The notes beneath the pieces are model-generated. The model was given only the letters and a program-made list of their open reading frames with translations. It did not search any database and was not told where the DNA came from. The position numbers were made by a program, and so were the translations under genes. A stretch of DNA of 64,000 bases. Source: Geodermatophilus poikilotrophus (lineage in GTDB: Bacteria > Actinomycetota > Actinomycetes > Mycobacteriales > Geodermatophilaceae). Shown piece by piece: positions 42,506-52,371 of this stretch. Location of the stretch: the NCBI RefSeq assembly GCF_900111455.1, contig NZ_FOIE01000008.1, forward strand, positions 1-64,000. Direction: 5' to 3'. Each line of letters opens with the position of its first letter. Positions within the stretch are counted from its first letter, which is position 1.

Positions 42506-43915
42506 TCACTGGGCCGACGGGGCCCCGACCGGCGCGGGCGTCGGCGCCTCGCCGGCGGCCACCCGGCGGGCGAGGGGGGCGGCCGGGTGCTCCCCCGGCA
42601 GCGGACGCCGCACCGGGCCGAGACGGTCCAGGGTCAGCCGGGAGGTCGACGCCTCGACGGTCGGACGCGGCCGGGGCAGGGGCGTCTCCGCGTGGCGGGG
42701 CAGGCTGCTCCGCGAGGCACTCCGCCCCCGCCGGGCCGCGGCGCGCTCGAGCAGGGACAGCGCCCGGCGCCGACCGGGCTCCTCGACGCCGTGGTGCAGG
42801 GCGGCGGCGAGGGCCAGGGAGCCGAGGACCACCAGCGGCACGGCGAGGGCGATGGCCGGGGTGACCGTCCCGCGGCGGGACTCGTCCTGCCAGAACGAGG
42901 TCACCACGACGTCCATGACGACGAAGTGGACGAGGTAGAGGCAGTAGGACACCCGCCCCCCGTACAGCAGCGGGCCGGTGGCCAGCACACGCGCCGGGCC
43001 CCGGTCGCTCAGCGTCAGCCCGACGATGAGCAGGGGGTAGAGGATCGTGGCGACACCGGCGAAGTCGCCGGGGGTCAGGCTCTCCCGCCACTGCGCCCAG
43101 AAGGTGATGAGGACGACGCCGGTGATCGAGGTCACCGACAGGACCAGGCCGAACTGCTCGGAGCGCCGGCTCGGGACGACGTCGCGGATGGCCAGGCAGG
43201 CGAGGATCCCGGCGGCGAAGCAGCAGGTGATGCGCATGACCCAGCTCGTGGCCACGTCGGGGAGCCCGTTGACGTAGGCGTTGAAGAACAGGGGCGACAT
43301 GGCGAGGCAGCTCAGGGCCAGGAGGACGACGGGGGCCAGCCGGCGCAGCGGCCAGAGCAGCAGGGCCAGGAACGGGAAGGCGAGGTAGGCGAGCCACTCG
43401 GCGCTGATCGACCACCCGGGCGGGTTGAAGCTCTGGCCGGTGAGGGTCTCCGCGCCCCACATCTGGGTCATCGTGAGCTGGCTGCCGAGCTGCAGCACGG
43501 TGGCGTCCGGGTGCGGCGCCACGACGTCCACGTCCCACCCGAGCTCCCCGATGACGAGCAGCCACAGGAAGGCGATGACCGTGACGGTCGCATAGGCGGG
43601 CCAGACCCGGGCGAGGCGGTTGTAGACGAAGCGCAACGCCGCGCCGGTGCGCCAGCGCGAACCCATCGTCTGCAGGTAGCTGCGCGCGATCACGAACCCG
43701 CTGAGGACGAAGAACAGCTCCACGCCCGTCCAGCCCGCCTCGAGCACCGGACGCAGGAAGGAGACTTGGTCCACGTAGGCCGCCGACAGCCAGGTGACGT
43801 GGTAGAGGACCACCCACGTGGCCGCGACCGCACGCAAGCCCGTGAGCGCCTTGATCTCACCCCGGGGCGGAGTGCCCCGGTCACGGCCCGCGGCCTGACG
43901 GAGTGATGCCGACAC
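42506..43915 (-). CDS. Acyltransferase-3 family membrane protein
   Basis: A 469-residue membrane O-acyltransferase of the OafA group without an SGNH domain. It has KALTGLRAVAATWVVLYH (catalytic His about residue 39), WTGVELFFVLSGFVIARSYL, YNRLARVWPAY and NPPGWSISAEWLAYLAFPF over about ten membrane helices (to about 385). A Pro/Arg-rich cytoplasmic tail of about 80 residues follows. GTG 43915 is the start. It is not coupled to its neighbours. Surface-glycan or lipid acylation is probable, substrate unknown. Confidence 0.86.
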   Translation of the reverse strand: MSASLRQAAGRDRGTPPRGEIKALTGLRAVAATWVVLYHVTWLSAAYVDQVSFLRPVLEAGWTGVELFFVLSGFVIARSYLQTMGSRWRTGAALRFVYNRLARVWPAYATVTVIAFLWLLVIGELGWDVDVVAPHPDATVLQLGSQLTMTQMWGAETLTGQSFNPPGWSISAEWLAYLAFPFLALLLWPLRRLAPVVLLALSCLAMSPLFFNAYVNGLPDVATSWVMRITCCFAAGILACLAIRDVVPSRRSEQFGLVLSVTSITGVVLITFWAQWRESLTPGDFAGVATILYPLLIVGLTLSDRGPARVLATGPLLYGGRVSYCLYLVHFVVMDVVVTSFWQDESRRGTVTPAIALAVPLVVLGSLALAAALHHGVEEPGRRRALSLLERAAARRGRSASRSSLPRHAETPLPRPRPTVEASTSRLTLDRLGPVRRPLPGEHPAAPLARRVAAGEAPTPAPVGAPSAQ

Positions 43916-44074
43916 TGATGCCCCCAGTCAACGTGAAGGACCGGTCCTCTGGCCCTGTCGATGACGCTAGCGGGGTTGATCAGTGACGTTGAGTCATGGC
44001 GCTCCAGACTCTCAGCAGGCGCCTCGACAGATGCTGCCAAGTCGGGTCCGCTCTCGTCACACCCGTCCCGGTCG

Positions 44075-44617
44075 TCACACCCACTGCCACGGCACGCCGT
44101 GACGGTCGCCGTCCTCCCGGGCGCGCCGGTCGGCGTCCTCCTCCACCAGCGCGACGAGCAGCTGCTGGACGCCGTCGCTGTCGGGGATCCGCTCGAGCAC
44201 GGTGGTCCCGCCGTCACCCTCGGACTCGATGGTGAGCGTGCCGGAGCGGACCAGCCGCTGGCCCAGCGACTGCCGGAAGGAGACCTCGGCGATCCGCGAC
44301 AGCGCGATGTCGCGGCCCCGGCGGGCGAGGACGCCCTCGCGCAGCAGCACGCGGCGGGTGGTGACCACGTAGTGCGTGGTGCGCCAGCGCAGCACCGGCC
44401 GCAGGACGGCGACGACGAGGAGCACCAGCGCGAGCCCCGCGAGGAGCGTGCGCACCGTGCCCTGGGCCGGACCGGAGGGCACCAGTGCCGCGCCGAAGGA
44501 GGTGCCGCCCACCACCGACAGCAGGACGAGGACAGGTCTGGCGAGGGTCAGCCAGTGCGGGTGGAGGTGCCGGACGACCTCTTCGTCCTCGGCGAGCAGC
44601 TTGTCGGGGTAGGCCAC
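44075..44617 (-). CDS. PH-domain (bPH2) membrane protein, Rv3278c-like
   Basis: A 180-residue protein opening AYPDKLLAEDEEVVRHLHPH, then two membrane helices, and a bacterial PH domain WRTTHYVVTTRRVLLREGVLARRGRDIALSRIAE (shown by its core TTRRVLLREG) ending with an acidic/basic tail. Function is unknown; such proteins are common in Actinobacteria. Its place beside birA and accD matches Rv3278c-Rv3280. GTG 44617 is 31 bp after the birA stop, probably one transcript. Confidence 0.84.
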   Translation of the reverse strand: MAYPDKLLAEDEEVVRHLHPHWLTLARPVLVLLSVVGGTSFGAALVPSGPAQGTVRTLLAGLALVLLVVAVLRPVLRWRTTHYVVTTRRVLLREGVLARRGRDIALSRIAEVSFRQSLGQRLVRSGTLTIESEGDGGTTVLERIPDSDGVQQLLVALVEEDADRRAREDGDRHGVPWQWV

Positions 44618-44648
44618 GCATCCAGGATGACGGAGGGTGAGCCTCCGA

Positions 44649-45488
44649 TCACGCCTCTCCCCGTGGTGCGCGCACGTGTCGCACGTCGCCGCTGGCCAGC
44701 TCCGCGACGCCCTCCGCCGTCCGGACGACGAGCCGCCCGTCCCAGTCGACCGACTCGGCGACCCCCTCGAGGGTGGAGCCGTCGGGCAGCGTGACGACGA
44801 CGTCGGCCCCGACCGTGGAGGACCAGGCGAGGTAGTCGCGCGCCAGCCCGCTGGACACCGGGTCGCCGAGGGTCCGCACCCACGAGAGGTAGCGGCGCTC
44901 GAAGCCGCGGAGGAACTGCAGCAGCACCGCCGCACGGTCGACCGGGCGCCCGGCCGCCAGCGCCAGGGACGTGCCGGTCTCGGGCAGCTCGTCGGCGCGG
45001 GTGGAGACGTTGAGGCCCACGCCCACCACCACCGCCCCGTTGCCCGCCTCGGCGAGGATGCCGGCCAGCTTGGCGCCACCGGCGGCGAGCAGGTCGTTGG
45101 GCCACTTGAGCGAGGCGTGCACCCCGGGGACCTCGCCCACGGCCTCCGCCAGCGCGACGCCGGTGAGCAGCGGCAGCCACCCCCGGCGGGCGCTCGGCAC
45201 GTCGGGGCGCAGCAGGAACGAGACGGTGATGCCCGCGCCCGGCGGGGAGGCCCAGACCCGGTCCAGCCGCCCCCGGCCGGTCACCTGGTGCTCGGCCGCG
45301 AGGACCGTCCCCTCCGGGGCGTCCTCGGCCGCGGCCGCGAGGAGCGCGGCGTTCGTCGAGCCGATCTCGGGTACCACCTCCAGCGAGCGCCACAGCGCGC
45401 TCCCGGCGGTCAGCGCAGCGGCCAGCGACCGGCCGTCGAGCGGGGCCCGGGTGGGGTCGGAGGAGGCGGACGGCGGCGTGTCGGGCAC
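44649..45488 (-). CDS. birA: Biotin-[acetyl-CoA carboxylase] ligase BirA (no HTH domain)
   Basis: Attaches biotin to the carboxyl-carrier lysine of AccA (Lys549 of the protein at 48174-49934). The 279-residue protein has the biotin-binding GSTNA and GRGRLDRVW, the catalytic-lysine motif LKWPNDLL and [18 protein letters not shown], then a C-terminal SH3-like cap. It lacks the N-terminal HTH of repressor-type BirA, so it does not act as a biotin regulator. GTG 45488 has TAGCGT 6 nt upstream, indicating a leaderless mRNA. It is divergent from accD. Confidence 0.94.
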   Translation of the reverse strand: MPDTPPSASSDPTRAPLDGRSLAAALTAGSALWRSLEVVPEIGSTNAALLAAAAEDAPEGTVLAAEHQVTGRGRLDRVWASPPGAGITVSFLLRPDVPSARRGWLPLLTGVALAEAVGEVPGVHASLKWPNDLLAAGGAKLAGILAEAGNGAVVVGVGLNVSTRADELPETGTSLALAAGRPVDRAAVLLQFLRGFERRYLSWVRTLGDPVSSGLARDYLAWSSTVGADVVVTLPDGSTLEGVAESVDWDGRLVVRTAEGVAELASGDVRHVRAPRGEA

Positions 45489-45578
45489 TCTTCTACGCTA
45501 CGGAACCCGTGGGCGAGGAACTCACAGCCGGGCACGGGAGCGCGTCCACGCGCCCGACGAGCGCAGCGAGGAGAGCAC
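45489..45578. promoter_or_regulatory. Divergent birA / accD promoter region
   Basis: On the minus strand TAGCGT (45495-45500) sits 6 nt before the birA GTG, a leaderless layout. The overlapping plus-strand hexamer TACGCT (45494-45499) could be the -10 for accD, giving a leader of about 75 nt that carries the AGGAGAG ribosome site before GTG 45579. Shared near-palindromic -10 elements would tie birA and accD expression. Confidence 0.5.
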
Positions 45579-47204
45579 GTGAGCGCGGCAGAACTGGAGA
45601 GCGTCGGGGACCCCGTCCCCGGCGACGTCGACATCCACACGACCGCCGGCAAGCTGGCGGACTTCGAGCGTCGCGTGCAGGAGGCCACCCACGCGGGCTC
45701 CCAGCGCGCCGTGGAGAAGCAGCACGCCGCGGGCAAGATGACCGCCCGCGAGCGGATCGAGGCGCTGCTGGACGCGGGGTCGTTTACCGAGCTCGACGAG
45801 TTCGCCCGCCACCGCTCGACCACCTTCGGCATGGAGTCCAAGCGGCCCTTCGGGGACGGCGTCGTCACCGGCTATGGGACCGTCGACGGCCGCCCGGTCT
45901 GCGTCTTCTCCCAGGACGTCACCGTCTTCGGCGGCAGCCTCGGCGAGGTCTACGGCGAGAAGATCGTCAAGGTCCTCGACCTGGCCATCCGCAACGGCTG
46001 CCCCATCATCGGCATCAACGAGGGCGGCGGCGCACGCATCCAGGAGGGCGTGGTGGCCCTCGGCCTCTACGCCGAGATCTTCCGGCGCAACGTGCACGCC
46101 TCCGGCGTCATCCCGCAGATCTCGCTGGTGATGGGCGCCGCGGCCGGCGGGCACGTCTACTCCCCCGCGCTCACCGACTTCGTCGTCATGGTCGACCAGA
46201 CCAGCCAGATGTTCATCACCGGCCCCGACGTCGTGAAGACCGTGACCGGCGAGGACGTCACGCTCGAGGAGCTCGGCGGCGCCCGCACGCACAACACCAA
46301 GTCCGGCGTCGCGCACTACCTCGCCGAGGACGAGGCCGACGCCCTGGACTACGTCAAGGCGCTGCTGTCGTACCTGCCGAGCAACAACCTCGACCCGCTG
46401 CCGGCCCTCGAGGTCGCCCCGGCCGACACCACGCCCGACGGCGTGACCGACGAGGACCGCGAGCTCGACACCTTCGTCCCCGACTCGGCCAACAGCCCCT
46501 ACGACATGCACACCGTCATCGAGCACGTGCTCGACGACGGCGAGTTCCTCGAGGTACAGCCGCTGTTCGCGCCGAACATCGTCGTCGGCTTCGGCCGGGT
46601 CGAGGGACGGCCGGTCGGGGTCGTGGCCAACCAGCCCACCCAGCTCGCCGGCACGCTGGACATCGACGCCAGCGAGAAGGCGGCCCGGTTCGTGCGCACC
46701 TGCGACGCCTTCAACGTCCCGGTGCTGACCTTCGTCGACGTCCCCGGGTTCCTGCCCGGCACCTCCCAGGAGTGGGAGGGGATCATCCGCCGCGGCGCGA
46801 AACTGATCTACGCCTACGCCGAGGCCACCGTCCCGAAGATCACCGTGATCACCCGCAAGGCCTACGGCGGCGCCTACGACGTCATGGGCTCCAAGCACCT
46901 CGGCGCCGACCTGAACCTCGCCTGGCCGACCTCGCAGATCGCCGTCATGGGTGCGCAGGGCGCGGTGAACATCCTCTACCGGCGCGAGCTCGCCGACGCC
47001 GAGGACCCCGACGCCCGCCGCGCCGAGCTGATCACCGAGTACGAGGACGCGCTGCTGTCGCCGTACATCGCGGCCGACCGCGGGTACGTCGACCAGGTGA
47101 TCCGCCCGTCGAAGACCCGCATCGAGGTCACCAAGGGGCTGCGGCTGCTGGCCAACAAGCGGCAGACGCTCCCGCCCAAGAAGCACGGGAACATCCCGCT
47201 GTGA
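45579..47204 (+). CDS. accD: Acyl-CoA (propionyl/acetyl-CoA) carboxylase beta subunit
   Basis: A 541-residue carboxyltransferase that moves CO2 from carboxybiotin to acetyl- or propionyl-CoA. It has [17 protein letters not shown], two crotonase-like halves with the oxyanion glycines of [13 protein letters not shown] and [17 protein letters not shown], and the typical end KHGNIPL. Order accD-accE-maf-accA parallels mycobacterial accD5-accE5-maf-accA3, so propionyl-CoA is a likely substrate. The GTG at 45579 has AGGAGAG. The mutAB and meaB genes at 58-63 kb would take its methylmalonyl-CoA product onward. Confidence 0.95.
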   Translation: MSAAELESVGDPVPGDVDIHTTAGKLADFERRVQEATHAGSQRAVEKQHAAGKMTARERIEALLDAGSFTELDEFARHRSTTFGMESKRPFGDGVVTGYGTVDGRPVCVFSQDVTVFGGSLGEVYGEKIVKVLDLAIRNGCPIIGINEGGGARIQEGVVALGLYAEIFRRNVHASGVIPQISLVMGAAAGGHVYSPALTDFVVMVDQTSQMFITGPDVVKTVTGEDVTLEELGGARTHNTKSGVAHYLAEDEADALDYVKALLSYLPSNNLDPLPALEVAPADTTPDGVTDEDRELDTFVPDSANSPYDMHTVIEHVLDDGEFLEVQPLFAPNIVVGFGRVEGRPVGVVANQPTQLAGTLDIDASEKAARFVRTCDAFNVPVLTFVDVPGFLPGTSQEWEGIIRRGAKLIYAYAEATVPKITVITRKAYGGAYDVMGSKHLGADLNLAWPTSQIAVMGAQGAVNILYRRELADAEDPDARRAELITEYEDALLSPYIAADRGYVDQVIRPSKTRIEVTKGLRLLANKRQTLPPKKHGNIPL

Positions 47205-47509
47205 CACCGCCGTCCTCCGGACGGCACCGCGGCCAGGTGCCGTCCCCGGCCACCGCGGAGCCCACCCCGGCCCTCGTCGCGGAGGCCTCCGGCCCCCACT
47301 CCTCGGACCGACCGCTCCTGCGGGTGGTCCAGGGCGAGCCCACCGCCGAGGAGCTCGCCGCCCTCACCGTCGTCGTCGCCGCGCTGTCCCAGCGGCGCCC
47401 CCGTCGCCGGCCCACCCCGGTGGGTGCCTGGTCGTCGTTCGGGGACGCGCACCGGCGTCCGCTGCACCCGGGACCGGGCGGCTGGCGCGCCTCCGGGAGG
47501 TACGCATGA
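47201..47509 (+). CDS. accE: Acyl-CoA carboxylase epsilon subunit
   Basis: A 102-residue small subunit that stabilises the alpha-beta complex in Actinobacteria. After a disordered N-terminus (about 1-38) it has the conserved [20 protein letters not shown] helix, an Arg/Pro stretch and the closing block [22 protein letters not shown] 47201 overlaps the accD stop (GTGA) and its stop overlaps maf (ATGA). Confidence 0.92.
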   Translation: MTPPSSGRHRGQVPSPATAEPTPALVAEASGPHSSDRPLLRVVQGEPTAEELAALTVVVAALSQRRPRRRPTPVGAWSSFGDAHRRPLHPGPGGWRASGRYA

Positions 47510-48114
47510 GCGTGGACCGCAGGCTGGTGCTGGCCTCGGCGTCCCCGGCCCGCCTGGCCCTGATGCGCCAGGCCGGGCTGACGCCCGAGGTCGTCGTGAG
47601 CCACGTCGACGAGTCCACCGTCCGGGCCGCGCGGGTCGGCGAGCAGGTCGCCCTGCTGGCCGCCGCCAAGGCCAAGGCGGTCGCCGAGCAGCAGACCGAC
47701 GCGCTGGTCGTGGGCGCGGACTCGCTGCTCGAGTTCCGCGGGCAGCCGCTGGGCAAGCCCGCCGACCTGCCCGACGCCCGCGACCGCTGGCAGCGGATGA
47801 GCGGCCGGAGCGGCGTGCTGCACACCGGCCAGGCGCTCTTCGACGTCCAGGGCGGCCAGGTGGTCAGCCGGGACGTCGCCGTCGTCTCCACCGTCGTGCA
47901 CTTCGCCAGCCCCACGCCACGGGAGATCGAGGCCTACCTCGCGACCGGCGAGCCGCTGGCGGTGGCCGGCGCCTTCACCCTCGACGGGCTGGGCGCGCCG
48001 TTCGTCCGGCGGGTCGAGGGCGACCCGGCGGCGGTCGTCGGCCTGTCGCTGGCCACGCTGCGCGCCCAGCTCGCCAAGCGCGGGCTGGCGATCACCGACC
48101 TCTGGCGGCGCTGA
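47506..48114 (+). CDS. maf: Maf-family nucleotide pyrophosphatase
   Basis: A 202-residue house-cleaning NTP pyrophosphatase acting on dTTP/UTP or modified nucleotides. Visible are the opening [31 protein letters not shown], the catalytic Asp in [28 protein letters not shown] and [13 protein letters not shown]. Coupled to accE by ATGA and about 60 bp before accA. Confidence 0.92.
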   Translation: MSVDRRLVLASASPARLALMRQAGLTPEVVVSHVDESTVRAARVGEQVALLAAAKAKAVAEQQTDALVVGADSLLEFRGQPLGKPADLPDARDRWQRMSGRSGVLHTGQALFDVQGGQVVSRDVAVVSTVVHFASPTPREIEAYLATGEPLAVAGAFTLDGLGAPFVRRVEGDPAAVVGLSLATLRAQLAKRGLAITDLWRR

Positions 48115-48173
48115 GCCTGCGCTCGCCCGCCCCACCCGCTGTGGATGCAGCACGAACCCGAGGGAGAACACCG

Positions 48174-49934
48174 GTGCAGAAGGTCCTGATCGCCAACCGT
48201 GGCGAGATCGCGGTGCGTGTCGCCCGCGCCTGCAAGGACGCCGGGCTGACCAGCGTGGCCGTCTACGCCGAGCCGGACCGCGACGCGCTGCACGTGCGCG
48301 CGGCCGACGAGGCCTTCGCCCTCGGCGGGACGACGCCCGGGGACTCCTACCTGGTGATCGACAAGGTCCTGGACGCCGCCAAGCGGTCCGGGGCCGACGC
48401 GATCCACCCCGGGTACGGCTTCCTCTCCGAGAACGCCGGTTTCGCCCAGGCGGTCATCGACGCCGGGCTGACCTGGATCGGCCCGTCGCCTGAGGCGATC
48501 GTCGCCCTCGGCGACAAGGTGCAGGCGCGGCACATCGCGACCAGGGCCGGTGCTCCGCTCGTCCCCGGCACGAAGGACCCGGTCGGCGGCGCGGACGAGG
48601 TGGTCGCGTTCGCCGAGGAGCACGGCCTGCCGGTCGCCATCAAGGCGGCGTTCGGCGGCGGCGGTCGCGGGCTAAAGGTGGCCCGCACCAAGGAGGAGAT
48701 CCCCGAGCTGTTCGACTCCGCCGTCCGCGAGGCCGTGTCGGCCTTCGGCCGCGGCGAGTGCTTCGTCGAGCGCTTCCTCGACAAGCCGCGGCACGTGGAG
48801 GCCCAGGTGCTGGCCGACACCCACGGCAACGTCGTCGTCGTCGGCACGCGGGACTGCTCGCTGCAGCGGCGCAACCAGAAGCTGGTCGAGGAGGCGCCCG
48901 CGCCGTTCCTCACCGACGAGCAGCGGGCACGCATCCACGAGTCGGCCAAGGCCATCTGCGCGGAGGCCGGCTACCACGGCGCCGGCACCGTGGAGTACCT
49001 CGTGGGCGTCGACGGCTCGATCTCCTTCCTCGAGGTCAACACCCGGCTGCAGGTCGAGCACCCGGTCTCGGAGGAGACCAGCGGCATCGACCTGGTCCGC
49101 CAGCAGTTCCGCATCGCCGACGGACTCCCCCTGGACGTCACCGAGGACCCGACCCCGCGCGGGCACAGCATCGAGTTCCGGATCAACGCCGAGGACGCCG
49201 GCCGCAACTTCATGCCCGCCCCCGGCCCGGTGACCCGGTTGGAGATCCCGCAGGGGCCCGGCGTGCGCTGGGACTCCGGCGTCGAGACCGGCGGCGAGGT
49301 CGTCGGCGCGTTCGACTCGATGCTGGCCAAGCTCATCGTCACCGGCGCCACCCGCGAGGAGGCCCTGCAGCGGGCCCGCCGCGCCCTCGACGAGCTGGTC
49401 GTCGAGGGCATGCCGACGGTCGTCCCGTTCCACCGGGCCGTGGTCCGCGACGAGGCGTTCACCACCGAGCCGTTCACCGTGCACACCCGCTGGATCGAGA
49501 CCGAGTGGGACAACCAGGTCCCGCCGTACTCCGCGGCCCTGGCCGGGCACGACGAGGACGAGCCGCGGCAGGTCGTCGTCGTCGAGGTCGGCGGTCGCCG
49601 GCTCGAGGTGTCGCTGCCCGCGGGCCTGGCCGCCGGCGGGGGCGCCCCGGCCGCGGCCGGCGGGGCCAAACCGCGCAAGCGGGGCGGCGGGCACGGCGGG
49701 TCGGCGGCGTCCGGCGACTCCCTCACCAGCCCCATGCAGGGCACGATCGTCAAGGTCGGCGTCTCCGACGGGGACACCGTGTCCGAGGGCGACCTGGTCG
49801 TCGTCCTGGAGGCGATGAAGATGGAGCAGCCGATCACCGCGCACAAGGCCGGCACGGTCAGCGGCCTGTCCGCCGAGGTGGGCGCCACGGTGACCAGCGG
49901 CGCGGTGATCTGCACGATCTCCGACACCCAGTAG
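48174..49934 (+). CDS. accA: Acyl-CoA carboxylase alpha subunit (biotin carboxylase plus carrier)
   Basis: A 586-residue AccA3-type protein. Biotin carboxylase occupies about 1-445: [37 protein letters not shown]-grasp [34 protein letters not shown], and [18 protein letters not shown] Gly/Ala linker (about 485-510) leads to a biotin carrier domain with the biotinylated Lys549 in [16 protein letters not shown] 48174 follows AGGGAGAA. BirA upstream would modify Lys549. In Actinobacteria one such alpha subunit can serve several beta subunits. Confidence 0.96.
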   Translation: MQKVLIANRGEIAVRVARACKDAGLTSVAVYAEPDRDALHVRAADEAFALGGTTPGDSYLVIDKVLDAAKRSGADAIHPGYGFLSENAGFAQAVIDAGLTWIGPSPEAIVALGDKVQARHIATRAGAPLVPGTKDPVGGADEVVAFAEEHGLPVAIKAAFGGGGRGLKVARTKEEIPELFDSAVREAVSAFGRGECFVERFLDKPRHVEAQVLADTHGNVVVVGTRDCSLQRRNQKLVEEAPAPFLTDEQRARIHESAKAICAEAGYHGAGTVEYLVGVDGSISFLEVNTRLQVEHPVSEETSGIDLVRQQFRIADGLPLDVTEDPTPRGHSIEFRINAEDAGRNFMPAPGPVTRLEIPQGPGVRWDSGVETGGEVVGAFDSMLAKLIVTGATREEALQRARRALDELVVEGMPTVVPFHRAVVRDEAFTTEPFTVHTRWIETEWDNQVPPYSAALAGHDEDEPRQVVVVEVGGRRLEVSLPAGLAAGGGAPAAAGGAKPRKRGGGHGGSAASGDSLTSPMQGTIVKVGVSDGDTVSEGDLVVVLEAMKMEQPITAHKAGTVSGLSAEVGATVTSGAVICTISDTQ

Positions 49935-49951
49935 TCCCGCCGGGACGACGA

Positions 49952-49983
49952 GGGCCCGTCACCGGTGCGCCGGTGACGGGCCC
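49952..49983. terminator. Bidirectional hairpin after accA
   Basis: A perfect 14-bp stem (GGGCCCGTCACCGG with its complement) and TGCG loop, 18 bp after the accA stop and 8 bp before the convergent metallopeptidase stop. Confidence 0.82.
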
Positions 49984-49990
49984 CGTCGCG

Positions 49991-52339
49991 TCAGACCCGA
50001 CGGACCTGCCCGGTGCGGTGGTCGAGCACCAGGGTCCCGCCCTGGAACCGCTGGGAGACGCCCCAGCTCGTGATCCGGCGTTCCTCGGCGGGGTAGCCGA
50101 GGGAGCCGGACTCCCACCCGGCCGCCCCCCAGGCGCCGCGGATCGCCCCCGTCACCGCGTACGCGCCCGTGGCAGGCGAGAAGTACACCGTGCCGCCCTG
50201 GAACTCCTGCAGGCAGCCGCCTGCCCGGAGCCCGCAGAGGGTGTCGGTCCGCGGATAGCCGAGCGGCCCGCCCTCCCAGCCGTTCGCCGCCCAGGACGCC
50301 CGCAGCGCGGTGTGGATCCAGCGGGCACCCGTCGCGGGCGAGGAGTAGACCGAGCCGCCCTGGAAGTGCTGGAAGCAGCCCCCGGTCAGCAGGCCGCAGA
50401 CGGTGTGGGTCCCCGGGTAGCCCAGCGGACCCCGCTCCCATCCCGTCGCTGCCCAGCGGTCACGGAGCACGCCGACCACCTCGTGGACTCCCGTGGCGGC
50501 CGAGGAGTACAGCGAGCCGCCCTGGAAGTGCACGAAGCACCCGGAGTCCGGCAGACCGCACACCTGGTCGGACACGGGGTAGCCGAGGCCGCCGTTCTCC
50601 CAGCCGAGCTCGGCCCAGCGGTTGCGCAGCGCCGTCGTCAGCGCCCGCGCACCGGTGGCCGGCGACCAGTACACCGACCCGCCGCGGAAGTGCTGGAAGC
50701 AGCCGCCGTCCCGGAGCCCGCACACGGTGTCCGTGACCGGATAGCCCAAACCGCCGCTCTCCCATCCGGTCGCGGCCCACCGGTCGCGCACCGCTCCCGA
50801 CACCACCCGCGCGCCGGTGGCCGGCGACCAGTACACCGACCCGCGCTCGAAGTGGCGGAAGCAGCCACCGTCGCGTAGGCCGCACACCTCGGCGGAGACG
50901 GGCCTGCCCAGCGGCCCCGCGGCCCCTCCGATCGCCCGGTACGCGCGCTCGATCTCGCTCGCGGGAGCGGACACCCGGGTCGCCACGAGCAGGCGAGCCA
51001 TCGTCGGCGAGATGCTCTCGACAGTGACGAGGAACTCACCGTCACGCACAGAGACCGTCGCACCGACCGGGACCGCGTGTGCTCGGTCGGAGCCCCAGCC
51101 CGACATCGGGGAAGGGGTCGCGTCGAGCAGCAGTGAGGTGTCGGCACCCTCGGATGCGAGGCGGACCTGCACGCCGGCGTCGACCCCGGCGCGATTGGCC
51201 GTCGTCCCCAGCCAGGCGTCCTGCCCCGATGCCGACCGGTACTCGACGAGGTGCCGCGTGCCGTCCTCGGAGACCAGTTCGATCGCCTGCCAACCGGAGG
51301 TGGCCGACACCGGGGGGAGCTCGAAGACGGTGCGCGAGCCGGCGTACCAGTGGACGGGATGGGCGGCCAGCACCCCCAGGTGCGCGCCGTGCACGGCGTT
51401 CAGCGAGCCGAGCTGCTCCCACGAGACGCCCATGACGTCGTGGTGGTCCTGGTAGGGGGCGACCCGGCAGAGCCCGATGTCCACCGAGCCGTCGCACTGC
51501 AGCGCGGAGGAGTGCCCCAACCCGAGGTTGTGGCCGAGCTCGTGGGCGATCACCGAGGTGCCGGTCGCCGTGACGTAGGCCAGTCCGCCGTCACCGATCC
51601 AGGTGCCGATGGTGCCGAGGCCGTAGGCGCACTGCGTCGCCCCCGCCGGCACGTAGACGAGCAGGTGGGCGTTGTCCGACCACGTCCACCGGGCGCGATC
51701 CGCGGCCTGCCGCCAGAGCTCGAACGGCTCGGCGCACCCCACCGTGGCCGGCTCACCCCAGTCGACCGTCGCGGTCACCCCGAACCGAACGGCGCCCCGG
51801 GTCTGCTGCTCCCAGAAGTCGGCGACCGGACCGTTCACCGCCTGCACCACCTGGGCCAGCGCGACGCCGTCCCGGGAGGTGTTGGCCGGCTGCAGCATCA
51901 CGACCGTGACCGGGTGGTTGACCGGGGTGGTCGCCGAGGCGGTGGCGGGCTCCTCCGGAGCGGCCAGCACCTCCGTAGCGAGCACCTCCTGCGCGGGTCC
52001 GAGCCCCTCCTGCACGGCTTCGTCGACGACCGCGCCGCCCAGGGTCACCTCGACCGTGGAGCCGACCTCGACATGGTCGACGTCCTCGGTCGGCACCCGC
52101 ACGGTCTCGCCGTCGTCGGACTGCACCCAGCTGAGCAGCCTGCCGTCGTCCTCGTGCGCCCCGTCCGCGACGTCGGCGGGAGCCGGGTCGGCGTACCCCT
52201 GCACCAGCTCGCCGACGAACCTCTCCACCGCCGCCGGCGGCTCCTCGGCCGTGGCTGCGGGCGGCGCGACGACGACCGGCAGGACGGCGGCCGTCGCGAG
52301 CGCGAGGACCAGCAGCCGAGAGGGACGCAACGAGGGCAC
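49991..52339 (-). CDS. Secreted zinc metallopeptidase with C-terminal LGFP repeats
   Basis: A 782-residue exported protease candidate. The N-terminus is a signal peptide (SLRPSRLLVLALATAAV then a cut after AATA). A pro-like region is followed by a metzincin-type domain with HELGHNLGLGH (zinc ligands His266, His270 and His276), and a DVMG turn downstream that could be the Met-turn. The C-terminal 300 residues (from about 473) are six LGFP repeats (LGRPVSA, then LGYPVTD, LGYPVSD, LGYPGTH, LGYPRTD, LGYPAEE), likely a wall anchor. I chose GTG 52339 for its GGAG site 7 nt upstream; ATG 52375 overlaps the upstream stop as ATGA and is a real alternative. Confidence 0.85.
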   Translation of the reverse strand: MPSLRPSRLLVLALATAAVLPVVVAPPAATAEEPPAAVERFVGELVQGYADPAPADVADGAHEDDGRLLSWVQSDDGETVRVPTEDVDHVEVGSTVEVTLGGAVVDEAVQEGLGPAQEVLATEVLAAPEEPATASATTPVNHPVTVVMLQPANTSRDGVALAQVVQAVNGPVADFWEQQTRGAVRFGVTATVDWGEPATVGCAEPFELWRQAADRARWTWSDNAHLLVYVPAGATQCAYGLGTIGTWIGDGGLAYVTATGTSVIAHELGHNLGLGHSSALQCDGSVDIGLCRVAPYQDHHDVMGVSWEQLGSLNAVHGAHLGVLAAHPVHWYAGSRTVFELPPVSATSGWQAIELVSEDGTRHLVEYRSASGQDAWLGTTANRAGVDAGVQVRLASEGADTSLLLDATPSPMSGWGSDRAHAVPVGATVSVRDGEFLVTVESISPTMARLLVATRVSAPASEIERAYRAIGGAAGPLGRPVSAEVCGLRDGGCFRHFERGSVYWSPATGARVVSGAVRDRWAATGWESGGLGYPVTDTVCGLRDGGCFQHFRGGSVYWSPATGARALTTALRNRWAELGWENGGLGYPVSDQVCGLPDSGCFVHFQGGSLYSSAATGVHEVVGVLRDRWAATGWERGPLGYPGTHTVCGLLTGGCFQHFQGGSVYSSPATGARWIHTALRASWAANGWEGGPLGYPRTDTLCGLRAGGCLQEFQGGTVYFSPATGAYAVTGAIRGAWGAAGWESGSLGYPAEERRITSWGVSQRFQGGTLVLDHRTGQVRRV

Positions 52340-52371
52340 GGACGGTCTCCAAGCGAGAGGGGCCGGTCCCC

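Noticed and set aside
36163-44617. LicD, sbcCD and acyltransferase region as a defence island because of SbcCD
   Set aside because: SbcCD is a housekeeping repair complex here with standard gene order; no restriction, toxin or other defence gene is adjacent.
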